A stretch of 64,000 nt of DNA, from assembly GCF_001646865.1 (NCBI RefSeq), contig NZ_LRRB01000270.1, positions 28,133 to 92,132 on the forward strand, in the 5' to 3' direction. How positions within the stretch are numbered: position 1 is the first letter of the stretch; the number at the start of each line of letters is the position of its first letter. The stretch comes from Aldersonia kunmingensis. Lineage in GTDB: Bacteria > Actinomycetota > Actinomycetes > Mycobacteriales > Mycobacteriaceae. The notes below the pieces were generated by a model. It was not told where the DNA came from and ran no database searches. It worked only from the letters and a program-made list of their open reading frames with translations. The position numbers were made by a program, and so were the translations under genes. This document shows positions 19,869 through 29,372 of the stretch, one piece after another.

Positions 19869-20723
19869 GTGTTCGACGCCCATCTGCACATCATCGATCC
19901 ACGATTCCCACTCGTCGAGAACGACGGCTTCCTACCGGCACCGTTCACGATTGCGGACTATCGCGCACGCATGTCCGGGTTCGGCGTCGACGGCGGTGCC
20001 GTGGTGAGCGGGTCGTTCCAGGGCACCGACCAAAGCTATCTGGTGGCGGCGCTGCGCGAGCTCGGACCGGGCTGGGTCGGCGTCACCCAGCTCGACGCCG
20101 ACGCCACCGATGACGACATCATCTCGCTCGATCGGCTCGGCGTGCGCGCGATTCGCTTCAACCTCAAACGGGGTGCCACCGATATCGGGCGGCTCACCGA
20201 GCAGGCGTTGCGCGCACACGAGCTCGCCGGCTGGCATGCCGAGTTCTACACCGACGGACAGATTCTCGGCTCGCTCGAACCGGTTTTGGTGAAGCTGCCC
20301 GCGCTGAGCATCGACCACGTCGGCATGTCCCGTAACGCCATGCGGTACGTGCTCAACCTCGTCGACCGCGGTGTCCGGGTGAAGGCCAGTGGCTTCGGCC
20401 GGGTCAATCTCGATGTCTCCCAAGCGCTTCGGCAGATCCACCGGGTCAATCCCGAGGCGCTCATGTTCGGCTCCGACCTGCCCGGCACCAGGGCGCGGCG
20501 TGCGTTCGAGGAGGCCGATATCGATCTGATCGCGGACTGCGTCGGCGACGATCTCGAGGCGGTTCTTCGCACGAACGCCCGGAAGTTCTACCGGTTGCCT
20601 GTCGAGCCGACCCCGCCACCTGGTGGCGATCGCACGCTCGAGATGCCCGCGGTTGCCGCGCGGGCCGGCGGCGATACCAAGCCGCTGCCCGCCATCGACC
20701 CGGAGCCGGGCACGCCCGGATAA
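19869..20723 (+). CDS. Amidohydrolase (amidohydro_2, TIM barrel)
   Basis: Metal-dependent hydrolase or decarboxylase of 284 aa. HxH metal ligands in FDAHLHIID at the N-terminus, a second ligand in LSIDHVGMS and the family FGSDLPGTRARR near the end. These are the 2-pyrone-4,6-dicarboxylate lactonase/ACMSD-type barrel features; the substrate is unknown. Starts with GTG at 19869 and a weak ribosome-binding site. The C-terminal 40 residues are Pro-rich and probably disordered. Confidence 0.82.
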   Translation: MFDAHLHIIDPRFPLVENDGFLPAPFTIADYRARMSGFGVDGGAVVSGSFQGTDQSYLVAALRELGPGWVGVTQLDADATDDDIISLDRLGVRAIRFNLKRGATDIGRLTEQALRAHELAGWHAEFYTDGQILGSLEPVLVKLPALSIDHVGMSRNAMRYVLNLVDRGVRVKASGFGRVNLDVSQALRQIHRVNPEALMFGSDLPGTRARRAFEEADIDLIADCVGDDLEAVLRTNARKFYRLPVEPTPPPGGDRTLEMPAVAARAGGDTKPLPAIDPEPGTPG

Positions 20724-20804
20724 CTCGCCCGATCGTCAACTCACTTGGTGCGGAACGGGTTCGCGCTGCCCGGCACAAGCGCGATGCACCGCCAAGCGAT
20801 AGAC

Positions 20805-20843
20805 CTGCGCGGCGTGGAGTTCAGTGAACTCCACGCCGCGCAG
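20805..20843. terminator. Strong bidirectional hairpin
   Basis: 19-bp perfect arms (20805-20823 and 20825-20843) around a single base, starting CTGCGCGGCGTGGAG. It lies between the convergent amidohydrolase and lipase genes and can end both transcripts. Confidence 0.8.
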
Positions 20844-20860
20844 TCGGAGCGCAGTCCGAC

Positions 20861-22186
20861 TCAGGCGATACTGCAGCCACCAATAGGCTTGTCGCCCAAG
20901 CGATCCATGAGGTATGGGACGACATTGTTGGCGACGTAAGCGTCAACGATCTCGGGCCCGAAGTGGCCGGGGATCGTGGTACCCGGCGCGAGCGGCGGGA
21001 AGTGGTTGGTGCGGAAGGTGACCGGGGCACCCTTATCGCACCAATCCACGGCAAGCTGACGAGCCTGCGGATACGGCACCGTGTCGTCGTTGATGCCGCT
21101 GGTGATCAGCACCGGACTGGTCGGGGTCAGGCGGCCGATGCGCTGGTCGGCAATGGCGCGCATGGCGGCGGGATCCGATGCCAAATGCTCGAAGAGCGGT
21201 CGGTGATCGGCAGTCAGGCTGGTGGTCTTCATGAACGGGTGCTTGAAGATGACGTCACCGATGCACTCGTTGCCGAGCGTCGCCAGCAAGGCCTGGCCCT
21301 CGGGCGAAGCGATCCGGTCCACCGACCCCTGCAACTCCGGATAGCGCGCGACAAGTCCGTTGATGGCGAACCCGATCGCGCCGCCGATGAGAGCGCCGTC
21401 CACCTTCCGGAGCACCGCGCCGATATCGGCCGTCGGCGCGCCGGCCCAGGTGCCCTTCAGATTCAGTTCCGGGGCATACGTGGGCTGCAACTCGGCTGCC
21501 GCGGCGGTCGCACCGCCACCCTGCGAGTATCCCCAGAACAGCAGGGGCGTTTCCGGTCCCGTGTTCGAGAGACGGTTCGCGGCGCGAGCCGCGTCGAGCA
21601 CCGCGTGAGCACCCTCGGCGCGGTTGACGTAGGTATGAACGCCGGGCGTGCCGAGTCCGATGTGGTCGGTGATGAATACCCGCGCACCCATCAGATTCCA
21701 GAGCGCCGCCCCCGGCAGTTCCTGATTCGCAGACAGCGAAAGCCCGCCCGGGTCGACGATCATGCCGGTGGGTAGCGCCACCGAGATCGCACACTGGTCA
21801 CCCTGCCCTTGCGTACCCGGGGCGATGACGACGGTCGGGCGGGGACCCGGCCCGTTCCACGGCGCGCTCGAGTCGATGAACGTTCCGGTCACCGCGGTCG
21901 GCGTCCCGTCCTGCAGGCGCGAGGTGTACATCACCTTCTGCGCCGGGACCGGCCAGCCCGTGCGCACCGGCACCGCGGCGAGAACGCCCACCGATTCGGT
22001 CTTGATGACCGCGCCCTGCTCGGTCGAGTACTGCGCCGGCGGGGTGTAGAAGGGACCGACCGGTGCTGCTGCGGCCGGCGTCACGCCGAGCGTCGCTCCG
22101 CCAACGACGCCAAGCAACGCGATCGCAGCGACGCGGCGAAGCCTGGACATGGCCCGCCGACTGGCTGACTGACTACCTGGTTGCAT
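20861..22186 (-). CDS. Secreted lipase, LIP family
   Basis: Secretory lipase (PF03583-like) of 441 aa. Signal peptide: basic start, then VAAIALLGVVGGATLGV and cleavage near AAAAP. Nucleophile serine in FWGYSQGGGATAA; acid in SGINDDTVP; histidine in TNHFPPLAPG. ATG at 22186 is chosen because GGAG lies five bases upstream; two upstream ATGs would spoil the signal peptide. Likely hydrolyses triacylglycerol or cell-envelope esters. Confidence 0.9.
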   Translation of the reverse strand: MQPGSQSASRRAMSRLRRVAAIALLGVVGGATLGVTPAAAAPVGPFYTPPAQYSTEQGAVIKTESVGVLAAVPVRTGWPVPAQKVMYTSRLQDGTPTAVTGTFIDSSAPWNGPGPRPTVVIAPGTQGQGDQCAISVALPTGMIVDPGGLSLSANQELPGAALWNLMGARVFITDHIGLGTPGVHTYVNRAEGAHAVLDAARAANRLSNTGPETPLLFWGYSQGGGATAAAAELQPTYAPELNLKGTWAGAPTADIGAVLRKVDGALIGGAIGFAINGLVARYPELQGSVDRIASPEGQALLATLGNECIGDVIFKHPFMKTTSLTADHRPLFEHLASDPAAMRAIADQRIGRLTPTSPVLITSGINDDTVPYPQARQLAVDWCDKGAPVTFRTNHFPPLAPGTTIPGHFGPEIVDAYVANNVVPYLMDRLGDKPIGGCSIA

Positions 22187-22411
22187 TTTGTCTCCGTGTT
22201 CATTGCCCATGCGCGCCATCGCGCGAGCACTTCACCGGGAGTCGAGAACGGTATTCCCCCGACGTTCCTCCCCCGAGCTACCGAACAGTAACAACGAGTG
22301 AGTGCTTCACACCTCTCGGCCCGGCAAGTGTGAGGGCCCTCACCGCAAGGACGGGCCCGGCCACGCCTTGCCAACTGGGCAAATGTCGAAAATCGAACCG
22401 CCGCAACCGGT

Positions 22412-22885
22412 TTAACTACCAGCCACCGCGCCGAGCCAGATCCCCGCAGCGCACAGCGCGCCGAAGAGCTCGATCAACATCGACAGCCCAACGGCTTTCA
22501 TCGCGTGCATCGTCGCGGGCCAGGCGAGGCGAGCATCGCGGCGGCGCTGGGCCTCGGAAAGGTACGTGCCGAGCACGAACCCGGCAAACAGCCCGACCAC
22601 CGGGATGATGAAGAAGCCGACGATGCCGAGCAGTCCCCCGATGATGATCGAGCGGTTCGGCACACCGGCATCGCGCAGCCGCCGTCCCGGCCAGGTGTAC
22701 TTGATCACCCCGCTCACGAGAAGCAGCACCAGACCGATGCCGCACACCAGCCAGGCAGCGCCGGTGCCCTCGACAACCGCCCACACCACCAGTGCCGCCG
22801 CGATCAACACCGTGCCCGGCAGAATCGGCACTACGACGCCGACCAGACCGACGGCGATCGCGAGCCCAACCAAGAGTTCACCCAT
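22412..22885 (-). CDS. DUF456 membrane protein
   Basis: 157-aa integral membrane protein. Segments: LLVGLAIAVGLVGVVVPILPG, VLIAAALVVWAVV, LVCGIGLVLLLVSGV, IIIGGLLGIVGFFIIPVVGLFAGFVLG and a C-terminal hydrophobic helix. The early PILPG and central GLFxGFxxG are DUF456 hallmarks. ATG at 22885 is used; GTG at 22894 is possible. Biochemical role unknown. Between it and the lipase lie 225 bp with no recognisable gene. Confidence 0.85.
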   Translation of the reverse strand: MGELLVGLAIAVGLVGVVVPILPGTVLIAAALVVWAVVEGTGAAWLVCGIGLVLLLVSGVIKYTWPGRRLRDAGVPNRSIIIGGLLGIVGFFIIPVVGLFAGFVLGTYLSEAQRRRDARLAWPATMHAMKAVGLSMLIELFGALCAAGIWLGAVAGS

Positions 22886-23013
22886 AACACCCACGTTGAG
22901 GATTGTGACCGAGTGACGCCGAGAACTCTTGGCCGAGCCGCGGCGACCTAGCGAGCGCTAGTAATGTCCGGGTTATTGTCATCCCGTCAACTTGATCTAC
23001 CCGAGGGAGCACC

Positions 23014-24102
23014 GTGACCAGCAAGCAAGGTCCACTCGCAGGCATCCGCGTCGTTGAACTCGCCGGCATCGGACCCGGTCCGCACGCCGCGCTGCTCCTC
23101 GCCGATCTCGGCGCCGACGTGGTTCGCGTCCAGCGGGCCGGCGGCCTCCGCCCCGAGGGTGTCCCGACCGACGCCCAGCTACGCAGCCGGACCATCGTCG
23201 AGGCGAACCTCAAGGATCCGGCCGATATCGAGAAGGTGCTCGGCCTCATCGATCGCGCCGACATCCTGATCGAGGGCTTCCGCCCGGGAGTCACCGAGCG
23301 CATGGGCCTGGGCCCGGATGTCACGCTCGAGCGCAACCCGCGTCTGGTCTACGGCCGGATGACCGGTTGGGGCCAGGAAGGCCCGCTCGCGCCCGTGGCC
23401 GGCCACGACATCAACTACATCTCGCTGACCGGCGTGCTGCACGCAATCGGCCGCAAGGGTGAGCGCCCGGTGCCGCCGCTCAACATGGTCGGCGACTTCG
23501 GCGGCGGCTCGATGTTCCTGATCTTCGGCCTGCTCGCCGCGCTGATCGAGCGCCAGAGCTCGGGCAAGGGCCAGGTTGTCGACGCCGCGATGGTGGACGG
23601 CGCCCTCGCGCTGTCGCACATGATCTGGGGCTTCCGCGGCCAGGGCATGTGGAACGACGAGCGCGGCAACAACCTGCTCGACACCGGTATGGCGTTCTAC
23701 GACACCTACGAGACCTCCGACGGCAAGTACATGGCCGTGGGCGCGATCGAGCCGCAGTTCTACGCCGAGCTGCTGCGTCTGCTCGAGCTCGATGCCGCTG
23801 ATCTGCCGGGTCAGCTCGACCCGGCCGGCCAGGACACGCTGCGCAAGATCTTCACCGAGAAGTTCAAGTCGAAGACCCGCGACGAGTGGGCGGCGATCTT
23901 CGAGGGCACCGACGCCTGCACGTCGCCGATCCTCACCTTCGCAGAGGCTCCGCAGAACGCGCACATCGCGGCCCGCGGTGCCCTGATCGACGTGGACGGT
24001 GTCACTCAGCACCTCCCTGCACCGCGCTTCTCGCGCACGCCGAACGGCGTGCCGACCGCTCCCCCGCGCGTCGCCACCCCGATCGATGAGGTCTGGAAGT
24101 AA
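23014..24102 (+). CDS. mcr: Alpha-methylacyl-CoA racemase (CoA-transferase III family)
   Basis: Epimerises 2-methylacyl-CoA, needed for beta-oxidation of branched fatty acids and sterol side chains. 362 aa, close to mycobacterial Mcr. Start [18 protein letters not shown]; catalytic His in AGHDINYIS and catalytic Asp in [11 protein letters not shown]-terminal [15 protein letters not shown] start with GAGGGAG upstream. Its 3' end converges on the MocR gene, whose last codons carry the terminator hairpin. Confidence 0.93.
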   Translation: MTSKQGPLAGIRVVELAGIGPGPHAALLLADLGADVVRVQRAGGLRPEGVPTDAQLRSRTIVEANLKDPADIEKVLGLIDRADILIEGFRPGVTERMGLGPDVTLERNPRLVYGRMTGWGQEGPLAPVAGHDINYISLTGVLHAIGRKGERPVPPLNMVGDFGGGSMFLIFGLLAALIERQSSGKGQVVDAAMVDGALALSHMIWGFRGQGMWNDERGNNLLDTGMAFYDTYETSDGKYMAVGAIEPQFYAELLRLLELDAADLPGQLDPAGQDTLRKIFTEKFKSKTRDEWAAIFEGTDACTSPILTFAEAPQNAHIAARGALIDVDGVTQHLPAPRFSRTPNGVPTAPPRVATPIDEVWK

Positions 24103-24114
24103 GGCAGTAAATCG

Positions 24115-25578
24115 TTAGACCACCAGCGGCGGCGCAGTCGCCGCCGCTGGTGTTCGCGGCGCGACCACCTGATAGGCCGCCGCGATCCCGCTGATCGCAA
24201 GCCGCAGATCCGCTTCGGACTGGGCATAGGGCAGCCGGATGAACCGCTCGAATGCGCCCTCGATCCCGAAGCGCGGACCCGCGGCAAGCGTCACGCCGAA
24301 GTTGGGTGCCGTCGCGGCCAGCGCGCTCGACATCGGACCCGGCAGCTTCACCCACAACGACAATCCGCCGGGTCCCGGCGCGACCCGCCAATCAGGCAAT
24401 TGCTCGGACAGCGCATCGAGCAGCGCTGACCGCCGCCCGCGGATCAATTCCCGCCGACGCTCCAGCGGGCCGTCGGGATCGGCGAGCAGATCCGCCGCCG
24501 CGAGCTGATCCATAACCGGAGTGCCGAGGTCCATCGAGGCGCGGCTGCCCAAGAGCCGATCGATCACTGTGCGATTCGCGCGAATCCAGCCGACCCGTAG
24601 CCCACCCCAGAAGGATTTCGACATCGACCCGACCGTGATGACCTCCGGCCCCCGCGCAAACGACGCCACCGGCGGAGGCGGGGTCATATCGAGTCCGAGA
24701 TCGACCATCGACTCGTCGATCACCATCGTCATCCGGGTATCCCGCGCGATCGAGGCGAGCTCCGCGCGGCCCTCGACGCCAAGGCACAGCCCGGTTGGGT
24801 TCTGGAAGTCCGGCACCAGATATGCCAGCCGTGCCGCGGTTTGCCTTGCCGCGCTGCGGATTCCATCGAGATCCCAGCCCTCGCGCTCCGGCCGCAGCGG
24901 CAGCGGGACCGGCCGCGCGCCCACATCACGGATCGCCTGGATGGCATTGGGGTAGGTCGGATGTTCGATCAGCACCCGCTCGCCGGGTGCGGTGAGCATG
25001 GTGAACAACAGCCGCAGCGCGTGCTGCGCGCCGAGGGTGACAAGGATCTGCGTCGGATCGGTTGGCAGGCCGCGCTCTGTGTAGCGCGCTGCAATTGTCT
25101 CGCGCAGCAACGGGATCCCGAGCGGATCCATACCGTGCGTGGGCAGGTACGACGGAAGTTGTTCGAGTGCAGCCGAATACGCGCCGTGCACCTCCTCCGG
25201 TGCGGGTAGCGCCGCATAGGTCAGATCGACCAAGGGAAGATCTGGCGCGACCTTCGGCGCGGGCAGTCCCACGCCCACCGGGGTTGTGGACGACGGCAGG
25301 GCGACCACGCCGCGCGCACCCTGGCGACTGAGCAGGTAACCCTCCTCGCGCAGCATTGCGTAGCACGAGGTGACGGTGGTCCGGCTCAGTTCGAGCGCAC
25401 TCGCAAGGTCACGCTCGCTCGGCAGTGCTGCGCCGAGCGGGATCCGCCCATCGTGGATGAGCATCCGGATTCCCTCGGCGAGAGCCACGTAGGTGGGACG
25501 GGCGCCGCGGCCACCGTCGGGTCGCCACAAACCCAGATCGCGGACCAGTGTTGTCACGCCGAGCACTCGTGCAGCCAT
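24115..25578 (-). CDS. MocR/PdxR-type GntR regulator with aminotransferase domain
   Basis: 487 aa: an N-terminal GntR winged helix (GRIPLGAALPSERDLASAL, TVTSCYAMLREEGYL) joined to a fold-type I aminotransferase domain. The PLP lysine is expected in TVGSMSKSFWGGLRVGW. Such regulators sense PLP, aminated ligands or amino acids. The ATG sits two bases beyond a perfect palindrome, suggesting autoregulation and a leaderless or very short leader. Divergent from a small membrane-protein gene that it may control, as in YczR/YczE pairs. Confidence 0.9.
   Translation of the reverse strand: MAARVLGVTTLVRDLGLWRPDGGRGARPTYVALAEGIRMLIHDGRIPLGAALPSERDLASALELSRTTVTSCYAMLREEGYLLSRQGARGVVALPSSTTPVGVGLPAPKVAPDLPLVDLTYAALPAPEEVHGAYSAALEQLPSYLPTHGMDPLGIPLLRETIAARYTERGLPTDPTQILVTLGAQHALRLLFTMLTAPGERVLIEHPTYPNAIQAIRDVGARPVPLPLRPEREGWDLDGIRSAARQTAARLAYLVPDFQNPTGLCLGVEGRAELASIARDTRMTMVIDESMVDLGLDMTPPPPVASFARGPEVITVGSMSKSFWGGLRVGWIRANRTVIDRLLGSRASMDLGTPVMDQLAAADLLADPDGPLERRRELIRGRRSALLDALSEQLPDWRVAPGPGGLSLWVKLPGPMSSALAATAPNFGVTLAAGPRFGIEGAFERFIRLPYAQSEADLRLAISGIAAAYQVVAPRTPAAATAPPLVV
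24121..24152 (+). terminator. Hairpin inside the 3' end of the MocR gene
   Basis: 14-bp perfect arms CACCAGCGGCGGCG (24121-24134) and CGCCGCCGCTGGTG (24139-24152) with loop CAGT. It falls in the last codons of the MocR gene and 18 bases past the racemase stop, so it probably ends racemase transcription while also coding on the other strand. Confidence 0.65.
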
Positions 25579-25580
25579 AA

Positions 25581-25602
25581 AGCCAGTATGTCGCTACTGG
25601 CT
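25581..25602. promoter_or_regulatory. Palindromic operator at the MocR start
   Basis: Perfect 8-bp arms AGCCAGTA and TACTGGCT with spacer TGTCGC, two bases upstream of the MocR ATG and 28 bases before the divergent small gene. An AT-rich run (TATTTAAT) follows and may be the -10 region. Likely the MocR binding site (inference). Confidence 0.65.
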
Positions 25603-25630
25603 ATTTAATCAAAGTCCAGATTTCTGCAGC

Positions 25631-25897
25631 ATGGTTGTCATGACAGCACTGGCAACGCTGATCGTGCTGGCCCTGTTCGCCACCGCGATCTTCTCCTTCG
25701 CACCCCGTTCCACCAGTAGAAAGGTGTTTCGCCTGGATCAGTTCCGGCCGGCCGCACCGCTCGCAGGCCTGCTTCCGGCCGACCACGACAAGGAACGGCT
25801 CTACGCCGATCTTCTCGCCGTGCACGCTCGGGAGCCGGAATCCAGCATCCTGAGCACGCCAACCAGTCCAGTTCGACGCAACTGGACTGGTCAATAG
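25631..25897 (+). CDS. Small single-pass membrane protein, divergent from MocR
   Basis: 88 aa: MVVMTALATLIVLALFATAIFSFA forms one N-terminal membrane helix, followed by a basic, cytosolic-type tail (RSTSRKVFRLDQFRPAAPL) with a helical end. No family recognised. No good ribosome-binding site, and ATG 25640 is an alternative. Supported by the hydrophobic pattern and the palindrome in its promoter; could be spurious. Confidence 0.5.
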   Translation: MVVMTALATLIVLALFATAIFSFAPRSTSRKVFRLDQFRPAAPLAGLLPADHDKERLYADLLAVHAREPESSILSTPTSPVRRNWTGQ

Positions 25898-25933
25898 GAC
25901 AGGTCTGTCGGTCCCAGCGCGCACACTGACGAT

Positions 25934-26461
25934 GTGCTGGCCTACACGTTGTTCGATACCGCGATCGGGCGGTGCGGCCTCGCCTGGAAGGGCGACCGCA
26001 TCGCCCGTCTGCAATTGCCCGAATCGGACGACGAGACCACCCGGATCCGCATCGGACGCAGCGGCGCCGTGGAAGGTTCGCCGCCGCAGGCCGTGCAGAC
26101 CGCACTCGATGGGGTTCGCGCGCACCTGGAGGGCGAACTCGACGACCTGTGCTGGATCGAATTGGACCTCGGCGGCGTCAGCGAATTCGACGCGAAGGTG
26201 TACGCGATTGCCCGCGCGATCGAACCGGGCCACACGCTGCGCTACGGCGACGTCGCACAGCGGATGCGCGCGCCCGGCGCCGCCCAGGCGGTTGGGCAGG
26301 CACTCGGGCGAAACCCGATCCCGATCATCGTGCCGTGCCACCGCGTCCTGGCCTCCGGCGCGAACCTCGGCGGGTTCTCTGCCTTCGGTGGTGCGGTGAC
26401 CAAAACGACGCTGCTCGCGATCGAGCGCACGCCGGGCTTCGGCGAGCCCGTCCTATTTTGA
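25934..26461 (+). CDS. ogt: Methylated-DNA--protein-cysteine methyltransferase
   Basis: Suicide repair enzyme removing O6-alkyl groups from guanine; 175 aa. Active-site Cys135 in IIVPCHRVL, preceded by the winged-helix TLRYGDVAQRM and GQALGRNP and followed by GANLGGFSAFGG. Start GTG at 25934 gives MLAYTLFDTAIG; the ribosome-binding site is weak. It stands 36 bases downstream of the small membrane-protein gene. Confidence 0.93.
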   Translation: MLAYTLFDTAIGRCGLAWKGDRIARLQLPESDDETTRIRIGRSGAVEGSPPQAVQTALDGVRAHLEGELDDLCWIELDLGGVSEFDAKVYAIARAIEPGHTLRYGDVAQRMRAPGAAQAVGQALGRNPIPIIVPCHRVLASGANLGGFSAFGGAVTKTTLLAIERTPGFGEPVLF

Positions 26462-26489
26462 GCGCTCGGCGCCCGTGTTGTTCTGATTC

Positions 26490-29108
26490 CTACCGCGCGC
26501 CGGGCGGCTTCTGCTCGCCCGCCTTGATCAGCGCGGCAAGCCCTTCCCGATCGGCGACATCAAGCTTCCCGCCCGCCCGATAGATATGCCCCTCGACCGT
26601 CCGAACGGAGACGTAGAGACGTTCGGCGATCTGCTTGTTCGATAAGCCTGCGGCGACGAGGTTCGCAATCTCGCGTTCTCGAACCGTGAGCGGCAGCGGC
26701 TGCGCGGAGGTCCGCAGCGCGGGCGTCATCGCGCCGCCGCACTCGGCGGCATTGCGGTTTGCGGCCGCAGCGGATTCTGCCGTGGCGCGCTTGTTGCCGG
26801 CCCGCTCGTGCGCGCTCGCCGCCTGCGCGGACGCATCGGCCGACGACAGCAGCGCACCGATTCGCTCGTATTCGGCTGCCGCGGCATCCAATTCGGCTCC
26901 GTTGTCCGCAGCCACCGCCGCGGCATGACGGGCGTGTATGCCGATCAGCCGGGTGCCCAGTTGCGCGGCCAGCGCCCCAAGGCGCTCGGCGACTGTGCGG
27001 TCCCCGAACCGAGCGGCGGAATGAAGGGCGTCGGCCTCAACCGCGAACTGATGCGCGCTTGCCGCCGAATCCGCTGCGGCGTGGCAGGTCTCGATACCGC
27101 CTGTCACGGCACCTTCCGCGGCGCGCAGCCATGCCTCGGCTAGCTTCAGCTTCGGTGCGAAGATGGCAAGATGCCGCCCGGCCCGATGTTCGGCCTCGGA
27201 CAGGTTGCGTGTCGCGTCATCGCAACGCCCCAGTGCCGCGTAAGCCTGCACGAGCTCCGCCAGCGCGGGATAGGTCCAGGTTGTCTGCGCATCGGACACC
27301 GTGGCGGCGAGGCCCTGCTCAATCCGAGTTGCCGCGTCCAGGCATCGGCCCGAGGCGAGGTCGACGGTGGCAATCAGGAAATTCGCCATCCCCCAGGCCA
27401 AATACTGTCCGGCCGAGGAGAAATCGAGACCCCGTTCCGCCTGCGATCGAGCTCTTGCGAAATCACCGCAGTAAGTCATGGAAAGGATCTCGCCCATTTC
27501 CGTCGGGAATCGCAACAGGGCATCCGACTTCGCCACCGACCGGTGGAACCGCTGGGCGATCGGCGCAACATCGGCGCACCGGCCCATGAGCGCGAGCGAC
27601 CACATCGCCCCGAACGATGCCCACTCGACAGCAGCGGGCAGCGCCCTGTCGTTAGCCAGCACCGTTTGAGCCTGACTCAATGCGTCGTCGAGCCGGTTCT
27701 CGAATGCCGCGCAAGCAGAACCTAGCCCAGCGATGATCTCGGCGAGCGCTGGGTTGTCTATGCGTGGCTGCACGAGCGCGAGCACCTCGTCGGCACGCTC
27801 GGAATCACACATCGACCAGAACAGATTCGACACTCGGGCACTGCCCCAGCGGACCAACTGCACCTGATCGAGTGTGTCCGGATCGAAGAAGGCCAGGATC
27901 CGCTCGCACTCGTTCGGCTGCCCCTGCCACAGCAGAGTGCGGGCCAGCACCTCTGCGGCATCGAAGCCACCGCCGGTATCGAACGCTGCGCGGGCGAGGC
28001 GTTCGCCGAGTGGGTGGTCCGCGAGCAACGTCGCATCTACCGCCGCGCTCGTGAAAAGTTCCGCGTCCGCCTGCTGGTCGCTGTCGAGTGCCAACTCCGC
28101 CAGTCGAATTCGGGCCGAAGCGGTGTCCAGCGGACGCGTCCGCAGCGCACTGACCAACTGCCCGCGCAGGCGTCGCGACGAGGCGAGCCCGACACGGCGA
28201 CGAATCACATCGCCGAACAGCGGGTGATTGAAGCTGACGTTCAGCGTCGCACCGTCTGGCTCGATCTTCACCAGATGCCGCGCCTCGGCCTCCTCGACGG
28301 CCTCCTCACCGGCGAGTTCGCACAGCACATCGAGATCGAGTGGCTCGCAGAAGGTCAGCAGCTTGAGCACCTGCAGGACCTCGCTCGGCAACTGGTCGAC
28401 CCGGCTTTCCAGCAGCGAGGCGAGTTCGGAGGTGATCTCGGTGCGGCCGCGGAGTTGCCAGATGCCACGCACCTGTCGCAGCGCGCCGGACTCCTGAGCG
28501 CCCTCGACCAGATGGTGCAGGAACAGCGCATTGCCGCCCGAGGACTCCCACATCACATCCGCGGAGAGCCCTTCGAGCTGGCCACCGAGCACCTTCTCCA
28601 CGAATCCGATGCTCTGCTCCTTGGTGAATGGCGACAGGTCCAGACGGACGAGGTGTCCGTCCTTCCATAACGAAGTGACCGCGTCGGGCACCGTTTCGCC
28701 GCTGCGCACCGTTGCGACAATGCGCACAGCCCGGTCGATCGCCAGTTGATGCAGCAGCGTTGCGGAGAGCTGGTCGAGCAAGTGCGCGTCGTCGACGCCG
28801 ATCACCGAGTGATCGCCGGTGAGCAGCGACTCGCGGGCCGCTGACATGAAGGTGACCGGATCACGCGACGTCGAGGAACTCACCAGATGGGCGAATACGC
28901 CAAGTGGGATGCTGCGCGCGGACTCGGTGCCGGCGACCCAGCGGACTTCGGAGCCGAGCGACTTCGTGACCGTGCGCGCGAGGGTTGTTTTGCCAACCCC
29001 GGCGTCACCGGTCAGCACGACGCCACACCGATCCGCACGCGAGGACAGTGCCGATTTTATGACGTCGAATTCGGTGCGTCGCTCGACCAAGGGCCAGCTG
29101 ATCGCCAT
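26490..29108 (-). CDS. LAL-type LuxR regulator with AAA ATPase, paralog 1
   Basis: 872 aa. N-terminal P-loop ATPase: Walker A GDAGVGKTTLAR near residue 35 and Walker B SVIGVDDAHLLD; then a long helical TPR/MalT-like middle and a C-terminal LuxR HTH (TVREREIANLVAAGLSNKQIAERLYVS split by VRTVEGHIYRAGGKLD). ATG at 29108 is chosen by alignment with the paralog behind it (MAISWPLVERR against MPTAWPTVVRQ); ATG 29135 would add nine residues. Large ATPases of this kind activate target promoters on ligand binding. Same strand as paralog 2, 264 bp downstream of it. Confidence 0.92.
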   Translation of the reverse strand: MAISWPLVERRTEFDVIKSALSSRADRCGVVLTGDAGVGKTTLARTVTKSLGSEVRWVAGTESARSIPLGVFAHLVSSSTSRDPVTFMSAARESLLTGDHSVIGVDDAHLLDQLSATLLHQLAIDRAVRIVATVRSGETVPDAVTSLWKDGHLVRLDLSPFTKEQSIGFVEKVLGGQLEGLSADVMWESSGGNALFLHHLVEGAQESGALRQVRGIWQLRGRTEITSELASLLESRVDQLPSEVLQVLKLLTFCEPLDLDVLCELAGEEAVEEAEARHLVKIEPDGATLNVSFNHPLFGDVIRRRVGLASSRRLRGQLVSALRTRPLDTASARIRLAELALDSDQQADAELFTSAAVDATLLADHPLGERLARAAFDTGGGFDAAEVLARTLLWQGQPNECERILAFFDPDTLDQVQLVRWGSARVSNLFWSMCDSERADEVLALVQPRIDNPALAEIIAGLGSACAAFENRLDDALSQAQTVLANDRALPAAVEWASFGAMWSLALMGRCADVAPIAQRFHRSVAKSDALLRFPTEMGEILSMTYCGDFARARSQAERGLDFSSAGQYLAWGMANFLIATVDLASGRCLDAATRIEQGLAATVSDAQTTWTYPALAELVQAYAALGRCDDATRNLSEAEHRAGRHLAIFAPKLKLAEAWLRAAEGAVTGGIETCHAAADSAASAHQFAVEADALHSAARFGDRTVAERLGALAAQLGTRLIGIHARHAAAVAADNGAELDAAAAEYERIGALLSSADASAQAASAHERAGNKRATAESAAAANRNAAECGGAMTPALRTSAQPLPLTVREREIANLVAAGLSNKQIAERLYVSVRTVEGHIYRAGGKLDVADREGLAALIKAGEQKPPGAR

Positions 29109-29283
29109 ATCTTGTGATTCTAGAGTCAGTGGCATCGAAATTCAGTCCAATAGTTCGCCGCGCGCTAGCGCGGAATCCTGTGGATCGGGCGACGATGCCC
29201 GATCGCCTTTGCACTGAGCCTGTTCCCGCGGACATCGCGGCCGGTTCAGGACTCGAGCATGACCCCGTACGCACGCACATTCA

Positions 29284-29301
29284 CGAGTAGTCGACTACTC
29301 G
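29284..29301. promoter_or_regulatory. Perfect 18-bp palindrome between the LAL paralogs
   Basis: CGAGTAGTCGACTACTCG is its own complement. A half-site GACTACTCG recurs at 29357-29365. A related imperfect form occurs upstream of paralog 2 (32021-32038). Candidate operator 176 bases upstream of the paralog 1 start. The rest of 29109-29372 shows no gene. Confidence 0.6.
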
Positions 29302-29372
29302 AATCACGCACAATCCCGCAGTGAAAACCGAACGAGCCACAGCGAATACGCGTTCGGACTACTCGTGCCGAC

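Noticed and set aside
25934..26461. Ogt as an Ada fusion
   Set aside because: Only the methyltransferase domain is present; no AraC-type or zinc-cysteine N-domain.
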